From Ferruginibacter sp. (GTDB lineage: Bacteria; Bacteroidota; Bacteroidia; Chitinophagales; Chitinophagaceae): a DNA stretch of 64,000 bases. The stretch's first letter is position 1. Every line of letters begins with the position of its first letter. Positions 17,961 through 27,794 of this stretch are shown piece after piece. The position numbers and the translations under genes were made by a program. Under the pieces are notes generated by a model. It had not been told where the DNA came from. It saw nothing but the letters and a program-made list of their open reading frames with translations, and ran no database searches. Where the stretch lies: NCBI GenBank assembly GCA_028288705.1, contig JAQBNH010000008.1:186001-250000 (forward strand), in the 5' to 3' direction.

Positions 17961-19379
17961 ATGTCACACCAGCCGTATAGCTTTTTTCAGAGCGTTGAAA
18001 AAAGTTTTGACAAAGCAGCCAAATTCACCAAGTTCGATCCGGGAATCCTGGAGCAGATCAAAGCTTGTAACAGCGTTTACCAGATGCGTTTCCCGGTAAA
18101 AAGGGATGATGGAAGTATTGAAGTAATTGAAGCATACCGCGTACAGCATAGCCAGCATAAGTCGCCATGTAAAGGTGGTATCCGTTTCAGCGATGAGGTG
18201 AACCAGGATGAGGTAATGGCTTTGGCGTCGTTGATGACGTACAAATGCGCGATCGTGAACGTTCCTTTTGGCGGTGGTAAAGGTGGTATCAAAATCAACC
18301 CACGCAATTACTCAGAATACGAGCTGGAGAAGATCACGCGTCGTTATACTGCAGAACTGGTTAAGAAAAATTTTATCGGTCCAGGCATTGACGTACCAGC
18401 TCCTGATTATGGAACCGGCCCTCGCGAAATGGCATGGATCGTTGATACTTATGCGTCATTAAAACCAGGTGAAATTGATGCGGCAGGTTGTGTTACGGGC
18501 AAGCCTGTTACGCAAGGCGGCGTTCGCGGACGTACGGAGGCGACTGGTCTTGGTGTGTTCTTTGGTATCCGCGAAGTTTGCAACATGGCGGATGTAATGA
18601 AAGAAAGAGGCCTGGAAGTAGGCATTAAAAATAAGACTGTTGTTGTACAGGGGTTGGGTAACGTTGGTTATCATTCAGCGAAATTTTTCCGTGAGGCCGG
18701 GGCGAAAGTGATTGGCCTGGCAGAATATGAAGGGGCGATTTTTAACGCAGAAGGTTTGAATGAAGAAGATGTTTTTCAACACAGAAAAAAAACAGGCTCT
18801 ATTCTAAATTTCCCGGGTGCAACTAACCTTGTGAAAAATACAGATGCGCTGGAACTGGAATGCGATATCTTAATTCCTGCAGCCCTGGAAAATGTTATCA
18901 ATGGTGAAAACGCACCACGTGTAAAAGCTAAGATCATTGGTGAAGCAGCGAATGGCCCATGTACGCCTGAAGCTGATGAAATTTTCATGCAGAAAAATAT
19001 CTTATGTGTTCCCGATATGTACCTGAATGCAGGTGGTGTAACCGTAAGTTATTTCGAGTGGTTGAAAAACTTAAGTCATGTTCGCTACGGCCGCATGGAA
19101 AAGCGTTTTACTGAAAATTTAAATACGCATATCCTGAACCAGATCGAAGGATTAACCGGCAAGCAAGTGGATGAGATCGAGCGCAAGTTCATCATGCACG
19201 GACCGGAAGAACAGGATCTAGTTCATAGCGGATTAGAAGAAACGATGATCACTGCAACACGTGAGATCATGGATATCTGGAAAAACAATCCATCTATTCC
19301 GGATATGCGCACCGCAGCTTATGTAAATGCGATCAACAAGGTGGCTACGAGTTATGCTGAACTGGGTATCTTCCCTTAA
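17961..19379 (+). CDS. gdhA: glutamate dehydrogenase (Glu/Leu/Phe/Val family)
   Basis: Cytoplasmic hexameric-type dehydrogenase of 472 residues, interconverting glutamate and 2-oxoglutarate plus ammonia. The substrate region reads CKGGIRFSDEVNQDEV and YKCAIVNVPFGGGKGG with the catalytic lysine near 107; the coenzyme domain holds VVQGLGNVGYHSA. The C-terminal part MYLNAGGVTVSYFEWLKNL is typical of glutamate rather than leucine dehydrogenase. Coenzyme preference cannot be told. Single gene flanked by a weak terminator before and a strong one after. Confidence 0.92.
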   Translation: MSHQPYSFFQSVEKSFDKAAKFTKFDPGILEQIKACNSVYQMRFPVKRDDGSIEVIEAYRVQHSQHKSPCKGGIRFSDEVNQDEVMALASLMTYKCAIVNVPFGGGKGGIKINPRNYSEYELEKITRRYTAELVKKNFIGPGIDVPAPDYGTGPREMAWIVDTYASLKPGEIDAAGCVTGKPVTQGGVRGRTEATGLGVFFGIREVCNMADVMKERGLEVGIKNKTVVVQGLGNVGYHSAKFFREAGAKVIGLAEYEGAIFNAEGLNEEDVFQHRKKTGSILNFPGATNLVKNTDALELECDILIPAALENVINGENAPRVKAKIIGEAANGPCTPEADEIFMQKNILCVPDMYLNAGGVTVSYFEWLKNLSHVRYGRMEKRFTENLNTHILNQIEGLTGKQVDEIERKFIMHGPEEQDLVHSGLEETMITATREIMDIWKNNPSIPDMRTAAYVNAINKVATSYAELGIFP

Positions 19380-19395
19380 TATATTCCGACAAAGT

Positions 19396-19425
19396 AAAAG
19401 CCCCGTCTTTCGATGGGGCTTTTTT
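19396..19425 (+). terminator. rho-independent terminator of gdhA
   Basis: AAAAGCCCC pairs with GGGGCTTTT around a ten-base loop, and the T run continues. It begins 17 bases after the gdhA stop and can also act on the opposite gene because of the A/T symmetry. Confidence 0.85.
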
Positions 19426-19437
19426 ATGCGTTGTATT

Positions 19438-19869
19438 TTACCAGGCAGGAAATTCGTCAGGCATCGAAAACCCGCTTCCTTCTTTCTGAAAAACAAAACA
19501 ACCTGTTCCATTCGTAATCACTAAATATGCTGCTGAAAGATTGATATTGTAGCGCATAGCTTGTTCAAGTGTTTTCTGCGAAAGCGACACATTCATTTCT
19601 TTACATTCTATCACCATAAATGGCTGATCATTTTTAAAAACTACTATGTCAAAGCGCTTTTTCAATTCTCCCAGCATCAGTTGCTTTTCCACCGCAATTA
19701 ATGAAGCGGGATATTTCATTACCTCAAAAAGAAACAACAAAAAGTTCTGGCGTACCCATTCTTCCGGCGTAAGGATAACCCAACGCTTTCGTGCCAGGCA
19801 AAAGATCTGGTCTTTTTCATCAGTGCGTCTGATGACAGGTTTTTTCTGCGGGTATTCAATTTTGATCAT
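19438..19869 (-). CDS. stand-alone PD-(D/E)XK nuclease-like domain (HsdR N-terminal type)
   Basis: 143 residues matching the N-terminal nuclease domain seen in type I restriction R subunits, without the helicase. Candidate catalytic residues are E61 (VEKQL), D74 (RFDIVVF) and E88-x-K90 (VIECKEM), in the right order for PD-(D/E)XK enzymes. The N-terminal half includes ARKRWVILTPEEWVRQNFL, a segment I associate with the Bacteroidota version. No methylase or specificity subunit is nearby, so this is not a restriction system. Physiological role unknown. Confidence 0.8.
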   Translation of the reverse strand: MIKIEYPQKKPVIRRTDEKDQIFCLARKRWVILTPEEWVRQNFLLFLFEVMKYPASLIAVEKQLMLGELKKRFDIVVFKNDQPFMVIECKEMNVSLSQKTLEQAMRYNINLSAAYLVITNGTGCFVFQKEGSGFSMPDEFPAW

Positions 19870-19996
19870 GGGTAGTATCTAACGCGCAAATATCGTTAGA
19901 TTAACTGCATAAATCTCCAAACACAAAGGGCGGAAAACGAAGGGCAATTTTAAAAACGCGATATTTTCGTTACTTTTATCTGAATAAAAAAGAAGA

Positions 19997-20767
19997 ATGA
20001 AGACAAAAGAAGAAATCGTAGACAACTGGCTGCCGAGATATACCGGCAAGAAACTGGATGAATTTGGTGAGTATATTCTCCTTACAAATTTTTCGAATTA
20101 TGTGACGATGTTTGCCGACTGGAACAATGTTGAAATCATCGGTTTAGACAGGCCAATGCAATGTGCAACCGCTGATAATATTACCATCATCAATTTTGGT
20201 ATGGGAAGTCCGGGTGCGGCAACGGTCATGGATCTGCTTACTGCGATCCAGCCTAAAGCTGTGTTGTTCCTGGGCAAGTGTGGTGGCCTGAAAAAACGCA
20301 ATAAAATTGGTGATCTTATTTTACCGATAGCAGCCATTCGTGGCGAAGGTACCAGCAACGATTATTTCCCTGCGGAAGTTCCGGCGCTTCCTGCGTTTGC
20401 GCTGCAGAAAGCGATATCTACCACCATTCGGGAATATGAATATGATTACTGGACCGGCGTATGTTATACCACCAACCGACGTGTTTGGGAACACGACGAA
20501 GCCTTTAAAGAATACCTGCAGAAAGTACGTGCTTATGCCATTGATATGGAAACCGCGACTATTTTCACCGTAGGCTTTTACAATAAAATTCCGACCGGCG
20601 CTTTGTTGCTCGTAAGTGATTCGCCAATGGTTCCCGAAGGTGTGAAAACAGAAGCCAGCGACAAGACTGTTACTGCCCATTTCGTAGAAAGGCATTTAAA
20701 AATAGGCATCGACTCTCTAAAACAGCTGATAAATGACGGCCTTACCGTCAGGCACCTTAAATTTTAA
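19997..20767 (+). CDS. amn: AMP nucleosidase
   Basis: 256-residue member of the nucleoside phosphorylase superfamily, short Bacteroidota form of AMP nucleosidase, hydrolysing AMP to adenine and ribose 5-phosphate. The phosphorylase fold is shown by INFGMGSPGAATVMDLL, VLFLGKCGGLKKRNKIGD and the nucleoside-binding AIDMETATIFTVGF with its Met-Glu-x-x pattern. It lacks the extra N-terminal domain of the E. coli enzyme. It ends eight bases before the ABC ATPase gene, so they share a transcript, though no functional link is evident. Confidence 0.85.
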   Translation: MKTKEEIVDNWLPRYTGKKLDEFGEYILLTNFSNYVTMFADWNNVEIIGLDRPMQCATADNITIINFGMGSPGAATVMDLLTAIQPKAVLFLGKCGGLKKRNKIGDLILPIAAIRGEGTSNDYFPAEVPALPAFALQKAISTTIREYEYDYWTGVCYTTNRRVWEHDEAFKEYLQKVRAYAIDMETATIFTVGFYNKIPTGALLLVSDSPMVPEGVKTEASDKTVTAHFVERHLKIGIDSLKQLINDGLTVRHLKF

Positions 20768-20775
20768 GCAATTAC

Positions 20776-22461
20776 ATGTTTCCGCTGCTTGATATTCAAC
20801 ATCTGCAGGTTAGCTTTAACCAGGATGGAACGGTTAGCCATGCCGTTAAGGATAGTTCGTTTACCCTTCCCCGTGGAAAGATGACAGCTATCGTTGGCGA
20901 GAGTGGTTCAGGGAAATCAGTGACAGCATTATCGTTATTAAAATTGCTGCCCGTGCAAGCGCATATCTCCGGCAACATATTCTTTAGCCCCGACGGTGCC
21001 AGGCAATTTGACATCAATGCTCTTAACAGCCGGAAGATGCAGGATGTCCGCGGGAATGCGATTGCAATGATCTTCCAGGAGCCGATGACATCGCTCAACC
21101 CGGTGTATACCTGCGGTGAACAAGTGATGGAAACCATCATTCGCCATAAAAAAGTTTCACGCAAGATTGCCCGCGAACAAACGCTGGCCTTATTTGAACT
21201 GGTGGCACTACCAAATCCGGCGGCTATGCTTACCCGGTATCCACATCAAATCAGTGGCGGACAAAAACAACGGGTGATGATGGCCATCGCGATGAGTTGT
21301 GATCCCGATCTGCTGATTGCAGACGAACCGACTACAGCGTTGGATGTACGCGTTCAAAAAAATATCCTGCAACTCATCAGGAACCTGCAGGAAAAAAGAG
21401 GCATGTCTGTATTACTGATCACACATGACCTGGCGCTGGTGTCAGATTTTGCAGATAACGTGATCGTGATGTATAAAGGCGAAATTGTTGAAACGGGCGA
21501 AACAAAAAAAGTGTTAGGGAGTCCGAGACATCCATATACAAAAGCTCTCCTCGCCTGCCGTCCCGCGGGCAATACCAAAGAATGGCGATTGCCCGTGATC
21601 AGTGATTTTATTCCGGCAAAAGAAAATCCCTACCAACCTGTTCCTGCGTCAAGAACGCAACCAAACGAAAACAATGTCGTATTATCAGTGGAAAATTTGT
21701 CGGTACATTTCCCGGAACGGAAAAATATTTTCGGAAAAACAATTTCCGTTTATAAAGCAGTTGACGACGTTAGTTTCAATGTATTTCAAAATGAGACTCT
21801 CGGACTTGTTGGTGAAAGTGGTTGTGGCAAAACAACACTGGGCAGGGCAATCCTTCATTTGGTGAAGCCAACTTCAGGCAGGATTTTATTAGAAGGAAAA
21901 GATATTGCGCGCCTGGATGAAAAATCTTTACGCCTGATCCGCAAAGAGCTACAGATTGTTTTCCAGGATCCTTATGGTTCGCTGAATCCGCGAATCAGTA
22001 TCGGCGAAGCCATTCTCGAACCACTGACAGTTCATGGCCTCCTGGAAAATAAGAATCAACGCCGAGAAAAAGTAGTGGAACTATTAGAGAAAGTAAATTT
22101 ATCAGCAGATCATTTTAGCCGTTACCCACACCAGTTCAGCGGGGGTCAACGGCAGCGGATCTGCATCGCCAGGGCATTGGCATTGACGCCCTCCTTCCTT
22201 GTGTTTGATGAGAGCGTTTCGGCATTGGATGTAAGCGTGCAGGCACAAGTGCTCAACCTCATCAATGACCTGAAAGCAGACCTCAATTTTACAGCGATAT
22301 TCATCTCGCATGACCTGTCAGTTGTACACTATATCAGTGACCGGATCCTGGTTATGAATAAAGGCCGTATCGTTGAATCAGGTAGCGCCGACGGCATCTA
22401 TCTTACTCCAAAAGAAGAGTATACCAAACAGTTAATTGCTGCCATTCCGGGCCGCAGGTAA
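20776..22461 (+). CDS. fused dipeptide/oligopeptide-type ABC transporter ATPase (DppD-DppF-like)
   Basis: 561 residues with two complete ATPase domains. Domain 1 has GESGSGKS, ISGGQKQRV and LLIADEPTTALD; domain 2 has GESGCGKT, FSGGQRQRI and LVFDESVSALD. Each is followed by the oligopeptide-type tail (HPYTKALLACRP; EEYTKQLIAAIPGRR). This tandem arrangement resembles YejF and GsiA, which power peptide or glutathione import with separate permeases. No permease or binding protein lies nearby. Follows amn by eight bases. Confidence 0.9.
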   Translation: MFPLLDIQHLQVSFNQDGTVSHAVKDSSFTLPRGKMTAIVGESGSGKSVTALSLLKLLPVQAHISGNIFFSPDGARQFDINALNSRKMQDVRGNAIAMIFQEPMTSLNPVYTCGEQVMETIIRHKKVSRKIAREQTLALFELVALPNPAAMLTRYPHQISGGQKQRVMMAIAMSCDPDLLIADEPTTALDVRVQKNILQLIRNLQEKRGMSVLLITHDLALVSDFADNVIVMYKGEIVETGETKKVLGSPRHPYTKALLACRPAGNTKEWRLPVISDFIPAKENPYQPVPASRTQPNENNVVLSVENLSVHFPERKNIFGKTISVYKAVDDVSFNVFQNETLGLVGESGCGKTTLGRAILHLVKPTSGRILLEGKDIARLDEKSLRLIRKELQIVFQDPYGSLNPRISIGEAILEPLTVHGLLENKNQRREKVVELLEKVNLSADHFSRYPHQFSGGQRQRICIARALALTPSFLVFDESVSALDVSVQAQVLNLINDLKADLNFTAIFISHDLSVVHYISDRILVMNKGRIVESGSADGIYLTPKEEYTKQLIAAIPGRR

Positions 22462-22484
22462 CTGTGTTCTACAGCCATGGTCGG

Positions 22485-25400
22485 TTAATCTCCATAATCG
22501 CCCAGTGATTTATAATTGTAATCATCATTCGAAAAAAATTCCTTCGCACTTTTGTGAAAGCCAAATAATAATTTCTTGAGTTGCAGGTTTAGCTGATCAT
22601 TCAATGGTTCATATTCTTTAATTTTTTTGTCTGTCAATACTACAAGATCGACCTCTGAACTCAGTTCCTTTTCATTCACCGGCTGCAAACCGCTTACACC
22701 AATTTTCCAGTCGTCGGATTTTTTGATCCGGTATTTGAAAAAATAGACCATCCCTGTTCTCCCATTCAACGTGGCCGAAGTTTTCTTTAGAAAAACTATG
22801 GAATCAATTTTATTCGCATTGCTCTCACCCACAAGGAAACTGCGTGCCAGTGCAAGCTGTGTCGCGGAAATTGCAGGCAGCTTATTTAAAAGTTTCGCCT
22901 TCTCTAATTTCACAAACAACCAGGCGAAGTATTTATCATCTGCTGCCAGGGTAGAGAAAATGCTGTCAGGTACGAACTTATTGTTGCGTAACAAAAGAAT
23001 TGCAGCATCCATGCGAACGAAAGCGTCCTTGCTTAACAACAGCTTTGTAAAAAACTGCTCCACATTTTTATCTTTCTCATAGAAAGGCATCAATAAAACG
23101 GCATAATCGTTCAGTCCAAAACTATTGCTGTTGCTGTTGTTGTAACGATAATCGCTATTATTTTCATCATCGGCTTCATCCTCATTTTTCTTATCAGCCT
23201 GCATCTGCTTTTCGTCTTTTGCCTGCAATTTTTTTTGCGCAACCTTCGCGTCGATATAGATAGAAGGAAAATATTTTTTATATTCTTTCGCTTTCACAAA
23301 TCCGCTGTCAACCAGCATCACTAATAATTCTGTCACCTGCTCTTTATAGTCAGACAAAGTTGCAAGTTTCAGGAGGTCGGGAAACATTTTTGCACTCAAT
23401 TGCAGCGTGTCTTCGAGGTGACTAAATAAAGTAGAAAAGTCGTTATCATCCTCAAAAATGGGAGGATCCTGGAGCATGATTTCCTTCAGGATTTTGTACG
23501 CTGCAGCAGTTTTCAACCTGGACAATGCCAATACGGCTTCATTCTGAAACAGCGTGGTGTCGGCCGTGAGATCATAAATTGATTTCAAATAATTCGGCAC
23601 ATTATCTGTAATTGAGTCTTTGATATAACCTAATTCAGCAATCAGGCTGAGCTTAGTTTGATAATAATCTTTATCAGAAAGAGAGATGCGGTTGATCGCT
23701 TTATACAGGTCTGTTGCGCCTTCGCTCCCGAAATAAACATTTGCGACTGATTGCCTGGCCTTCTTTTCCAGCGCGCTGTCTGCACTAAATAAATCGCTAA
23801 AAAAAAGCGACAGTTTGTTCTCATATAGATTAGCAGAAGTATTATCAATTACCGGGGAAAAGCTATTGAACAGGCGGTTCACAAAACCAGATCTGCGGGA
23901 AACAGTATCGCTCATGGTAGAAAGCGTATACATATATTTATCTTTCAACAGCAGCAGCCGTTCTATCGTTCTTGATGAACCCGTATCCTGAACAGAAAAA
24001 CTCAGGCCTTTCAAACCATTGCGAAGATTGAGATATGTTTTATTTCGGAGCAGCATATCGTTCTTGTCGAGGTAGTCATCAATCTCTGATTGCCAGAATT
24101 TGGCAGAGTCGCGGATGAAAAAATACTTTGGATATTCCTGCACCTGAACAGCTATCATCTCACCCGTTGAGTCGCTGCGGAACAAGCCGTTTTTTTGTTT
24201 CTGCCAGTAAGTGATATATCCGGTTGCATTATTTCCATTACCGGCGTCCGCGGCATTTTGTTCGATGATGGTGCGAATGCCCGCGTCGATATTTGGCTGC
24301 ACCGGCGTATTCATACTGATATGCAGAAACGTATCCACGAACATGATGGAAGACGGATACTTGTACGGTTGAAATTGCAATGTTTTAAAAACCGCAAAAT
24401 TACTGTCGGAGGGATTTTTCGTGCGTTGTGCGATTACATAATAATGCGGGCCATTCAGCACATAGGCAGCATTTACGAACTCTCCATTTTTTAAGGTTTC
24501 ACGAACCAGCAGCGCAGGATAACCGTCAATATTGGTCTGGCGGCGGCTCAACTGTTCATCAAAAAAATCAGGGCTGCGGAACGACTCTTCTACGAGCCCG
24601 AGGTCAAAACTATCTTCTTCAATAAAATTAAAATTGTAATTACTTTTTTTCATGAGCAGGTAGGCATCGCCCGTTGCAGAATCTTTTGCTTCATACTCCC
24701 AACGATCTGCAATGCCTTTATCAAGATATTGGTGCGGCTGTTGCGGCAGCCGGATACTGAATCCGCCCTGTGCCGGCATAAAACTGACAGGCGTTTTTTC
24801 TATCTTGCGTAAACGGATAGACGAAAAAAAACGATTCCCCTCTTCGCCCGCAACGTATTCATTTTTACCACTCATTTTGAAGACAATGATCTCGAACGGT
24901 GTAACAAAAACCTGGTAACGCTGCAGGTCACCCCGCCTTGTACGGTTACTGATATCATATCCTTTATAGCCATCCTTTTCAATTTCCCTGCGGGATAGAA
25001 TACGGCCCGGGATGTTTTCATAAAGCACGCTATCGATCTTACTCAACACCGCGTTTGTTGATTGATCCAAAAAGCTTGCATAAGTTTTTAACCGTGTAAT
25101 CAGGTAGTAGCTGCCGTTATTCATATCAGCATATTGCCAGCGGTTCAGCGGCAGGTAAGCATTTCGAAGGGAGTACATGATGCCGGGCACATCAACCTGG
25201 TACATCCCATCCGGCGCATGTTGAGTTGTGAAAGTCACGTTCACTTTCAATTTATCTATCAGATCCTTTTGTGTTGCATCACGGTCACTCATTTTGATCG
25301 GGCGAAGAGTGTATCCTTTTTTGCGGAGAATTTCGATCACGCCACGTTCTCCCGGTAAATGCGCCGCACCAACGCCGGCAAATAAAGAACGGGTGCGGAT

Positions 25401-26174
25401 GATGCTATCTATTGAATTTGCCTGGATCTCATTTCTTTTATATAAGAACTTTTCACGAAACGCGTCCGAACGCTCCATCATCAGATCTAGTGAATCCATT
25501 AAGTCGAGGTCGCCACGACGATAAGCATTTTGCATTTTTTCCACCAGGCTGCTCATACTTTCACCGTCCAGGTCAATTTCCTTTTTCTTTTTCTCTTTTG
25601 CCATATCCGAATAAGCTTCCATAACGAGCTTTTCAGATTCATAATAATCTTCAACACCTGCCGGGGCTTTACCCAGTTTGCGACCGGTTTGAAAAATGTA
25701 GAGATCCAGGAAAGTATCTTCCTCGAAATCTTCCCTTGCAATATAGGAGCGATATAACAGGCTGTTCACAACGGGAGGTTCTGTACTGAGTGCGGCTTTC
25801 AAAATATCATCATATTTCCCGATGCGAAAACTCTTTTCGGTGAGAAAGTCATTGCCGCCATTCTGAACGTAAGCTGTATAATTTTCGTTGAGAGTATTCA
25901 GCCGAACCATTTGCGCCTGCCAGGATTCGGGGTTCAGTTCCAGAGCAACAGCATCAACTTTCCGCATCGCATAATAAAAAGAATCACTCAGGTGGAAAGC
26001 CAGTTTATTGCTGACGTGCATCGTTCCAAAAAGGTATGAAGGCTTTTTCAGGCCGTTGCCACTGATTTCCCAGAGTAGGGCATTATATTTCGGAACATTA
26101 AGTTTTTGGGCTGAAACAGTGGTAGAAAAAACGAAAAACAGGCTGATAAAAATGAATAGGCGGCGGGTAAACAT
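22485..26174 (-). CDS. large exported TraB/GumN-domain protein with C-terminal extension
   Basis: 1229 residues with a signal peptide (MFTRRLFIFISLFFVFSTTVSAQ). Residues about 28-295 are a TraB/GumN domain: LWEISGNGLKKPSYLFGTMH (H53) at the front and AGVGAAHLPGERGVIEILRKKG at the back, both putative metal-binding family motifs. Residues about 300-800 appear to hold three related units, each with a GY/GL-start strand, a ligand-like loop and an F-x-S-I/F-x-x ending (for example RFFSSIRLRK, VFKTLQFQP, LFNSFSPV). The remaining part is helical and HEAT-like, broken by an Asp/Asn-rich stretch near 1010. Most GumN proteins have about 300 residues. Function unknown. Confidence 0.8.
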   Translation of the reverse strand: MFTRRLFIFISLFFVFSTTVSAQKLNVPKYNALLWEISGNGLKKPSYLFGTMHVSNKLAFHLSDSFYYAMRKVDAVALELNPESWQAQMVRLNTLNENYTAYVQNGGNDFLTEKSFRIGKYDDILKAALSTEPPVVNSLLYRSYIAREDFEEDTFLDLYIFQTGRKLGKAPAGVEDYYESEKLVMEAYSDMAKEKKKKEIDLDGESMSSLVEKMQNAYRRGDLDLMDSLDLMMERSDAFREKFLYKRNEIQANSIDSIIRTRSLFAGVGAAHLPGERGVIEILRKKGYTLRPIKMSDRDATQKDLIDKLKVNVTFTTQHAPDGMYQVDVPGIMYSLRNAYLPLNRWQYADMNNGSYYLITRLKTYASFLDQSTNAVLSKIDSVLYENIPGRILSRREIEKDGYKGYDISNRTRRGDLQRYQVFVTPFEIIVFKMSGKNEYVAGEEGNRFFSSIRLRKIEKTPVSFMPAQGGFSIRLPQQPHQYLDKGIADRWEYEAKDSATGDAYLLMKKSNYNFNFIEEDSFDLGLVEESFRSPDFFDEQLSRRQTNIDGYPALLVRETLKNGEFVNAAYVLNGPHYYVIAQRTKNPSDSNFAVFKTLQFQPYKYPSSIMFVDTFLHISMNTPVQPNIDAGIRTIIEQNAADAGNGNNATGYITYWQKQKNGLFRSDSTGEMIAVQVQEYPKYFFIRDSAKFWQSEIDDYLDKNDMLLRNKTYLNLRNGLKGLSFSVQDTGSSRTIERLLLLKDKYMYTLSTMSDTVSRRSGFVNRLFNSFSPVIDNTSANLYENKLSLFFSDLFSADSALEKKARQSVANVYFGSEGATDLYKAINRISLSDKDYYQTKLSLIAELGYIKDSITDNVPNYLKSIYDLTADTTLFQNEAVLALSRLKTAAAYKILKEIMLQDPPIFEDDNDFSTLFSHLEDTLQLSAKMFPDLLKLATLSDYKEQVTELLVMLVDSGFVKAKEYKKYFPSIYIDAKVAQKKLQAKDEKQMQADKKNEDEADDENNSDYRYNNSNSNSFGLNDYAVLLMPFYEKDKNVEQFFTKLLLSKDAFVRMDAAILLLRNNKFVPDSIFSTLAADDKYFAWLFVKLEKAKLLNKLPAISATQLALARSFLVGESNANKIDSIVFLKKTSATLNGRTGMVYFFKYRIKKSDDWKIGVSGLQPVNEKELSSEVDLVVLTDKKIKEYEPLNDQLNLQLKKLLFGFHKSAKEFFSNDDYNYKSLGDYGD

Positions 26175-26516
26175 AGTTTAAGATGTGGTAGGTTGCCCAC
26201 TTCATAAAGTTGCAGATAACCCGACAAATTATCAAATAAGAAAATGATAATACCATGGTAAAAAATTTACATATGATAAAATGATCCTGCAATTCCGGTA
26301 AATTCCTGTAACTTCGCCCACTTTAAAAATCATGCCGTAACATGATAAATGTCCTGCTCAGGCGGGGCTACCTTATCTCTGTAATCTTTTACTGTTCCTG
26401 GCATGTGATAAACAGGCATTCATTAATTTTCTCAGATGAATTTGCCGGGAGATGTTTCAGCGCTGCTGATTCCCGCCGGGCAAGTCCTTCAATCAAACAA
26501 CACTAAATATTTCCTG
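26175..26516. other. 342-base divergent intergenic region between the TraB/GumN gene and queA
   Basis: AT-rich region holding the leaders of two divergent genes. I see a near-consensus -7 box (TAACTTCG, 26309-26316) facing queA, and no clear box for the minus-strand gene. A 54-codon reading frame from about 26342 has no family features and I do not call it. The queA frame stays open back to 26436 but that extension lacks similarity to QueA. Confidence 0.5.
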
Positions 26517-27566
26517 ATGAAATTATCACAGTTCAGATTTGACCTTCCGCTTAACCTTATTGCCCAGCACCCAACGAAGAAACGTGAGGAAAGCCGTATG
26601 ATGGTTGTTCACCGCAAAACCGGTGAAATTGAAAACCGACATTTCCGGGATATCATGGATTATTATGATGATAAGGACGTGTTCGTGGTAAACAACACCA
26701 AAGTATTCCCTGCGCGTATGTATGGCCGTAAGGAAAAAACAGGCGCCAAGATCGAAGTGTTTCTTTTACGTGAACTAAATAAGACCAATAAACTTTGGGA
26801 TGTAATTGTTGATCCAGCGCGCAAGATCCGTGTTGGCAATAAATTATATTTTGGCGAAAGTGATGAACTGGTCGCGGAAGTGATCGACAACACAACCAGT
26901 CGTGGCCGTACGATCCGGTTTTTATGGGATGGCACTGATGAAGAGTTCCGGCAGATGCTGGATATTATGGGTGAAACACCTTTACCCAAATACATTAAGC
27001 GTAAACCGGAAGAGGAAGATAAAGAACGTTATCAAACAGTTTACGCAAAGCATGAAGGTGCAGTAGCAGCGCCAACTGCAGGTTTGCATTTCAGTAAAGA
27101 ACTGATCAAACGCCTTGAAATTAAAGGTGTTCGTTTTGCAGAAGTTACGCTGCATACTGGTTTAGGTACATTCCGCCCGATTGAAGTGGAAGATCTGAGC
27201 AAACATAAAATGGATGCTGAGTATTATAAAATAGATGAAACCGCTTGTGGGATTGTGAACAAAGCGAAGCAGGGACATCAAAGGATTTGTTCGATCGGTA
27301 CGACGACAATGCGTGCGATGGAAACTTCTTATACAGCAGAAAAATTATTGAAACCTTCAGAAGGCTGGACGAACCATTTTATCCACCCGCCTTATAATTT
27401 CAATATCGCCGATTCTTTGGTGACCAATTTTCACCTGCCAAAAACGAGTCTGTTGATCATGGCGTGTGCATTCGCAGGTTATGATTTGATGATGGAGGCT
27501 TACAAGAAAGCGATCAAAGACAAATACCGCTTCTTTAGTTATGGCGATTCGATGATCATTCTTTAA
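26517..27566 (+). CDS. queA: S-adenosylmethionine:tRNA ribosyltransferase-isomerase
   Basis: 349-residue enzyme that transfers and isomerises the ribosyl moiety of SAM onto 7-aminomethyl-deazaguanine in tRNA, forming epoxyqueuosine. Family motifs seen: [45 protein letters not shown] and the C-terminal [18 protein letters not shown] start at the ATG giving [11 protein letters not shown], the usual QueA N-terminus; the frame is open 27 codons further upstream but without family similarity. A terminator follows. Other queuosine genes are not adjacent. Confidence 0.94.
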   Translation: MKLSQFRFDLPLNLIAQHPTKKREESRMMVVHRKTGEIENRHFRDIMDYYDDKDVFVVNNTKVFPARMYGRKEKTGAKIEVFLLRELNKTNKLWDVIVDPARKIRVGNKLYFGESDELVAEVIDNTTSRGRTIRFLWDGTDEEFRQMLDIMGETPLPKYIKRKPEEEDKERYQTVYAKHEGAVAAPTAGLHFSKELIKRLEIKGVRFAEVTLHTGLGTFRPIEVEDLSKHKMDAEYYKIDETACGIVNKAKQGHQRICSIGTTTMRAMETSYTAEKLLKPSEGWTNHFIHPPYNFNIADSLVTNFHLPKTSLLIMACAFAGYDLMMEAYKKAIKDKYRFFSYGDSMIIL

Positions 27567-27585
27567 TCGTAAAACATTTTGTATG

Positions 27586-27610
27586 AAAACTCTCTTCGGG
27601 GAGTTTTTTT
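27586..27610 (+). terminator. rho-independent terminator of queA
   Basis: AAAACTC and GAGTTTT arms extended by a C-G and a T-G pair around a TTCG tetraloop, followed by T residues. Starts 19 bases after the queA stop. Confidence 0.85.
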
Positions 27611-27653
27611 ATGCCCGATCAGGAGAAATTTCAGGCCTTTTCTAAAAAAAGAG

Positions 27654-27677
27654 GGGCCGAGATAGATATCTCAGCCC
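27654..27677 (+). other. unexplained hairpin upstream of a 44-codon reading frame
   Basis: GGGC-C-GAGAT pairs with ATCTC-A-GCCC around a four-base loop, with one C-A mismatch. It has a run of seven A before it and no T run after it, so it is not a terminator on the plus strand. Nineteen bases later an ATG opens a 44-codon frame (27696-27830) with an MKNQAINVVRSFF start that overlaps the lysC 3' end antisense. Confidence 0.5.
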
Positions 27678-27794
27678 GAATTAATCCAATATCCTATGAA
27701 AAACCAAGCTATTAACGTAGTTAGGTCTTTTTTTATTGTCAAAGGACTGTTAAACAGCCATTTAATTTTTAGCATGCATGTCCATCTGGCGGGA

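Noticed and set aside
19438-19869. Type I restriction-modification system
   Set aside because: Only the N-terminal nuclease-like domain of HsdR is present; neighbours are glutamate dehydrogenase and AMP nucleosidase.
26342-26506. 54-codon frame upstream of queA, considered as a leader peptide
   Set aside because: No ribosome-binding site, no repeated regulatory codons and no signal features; probably chance.
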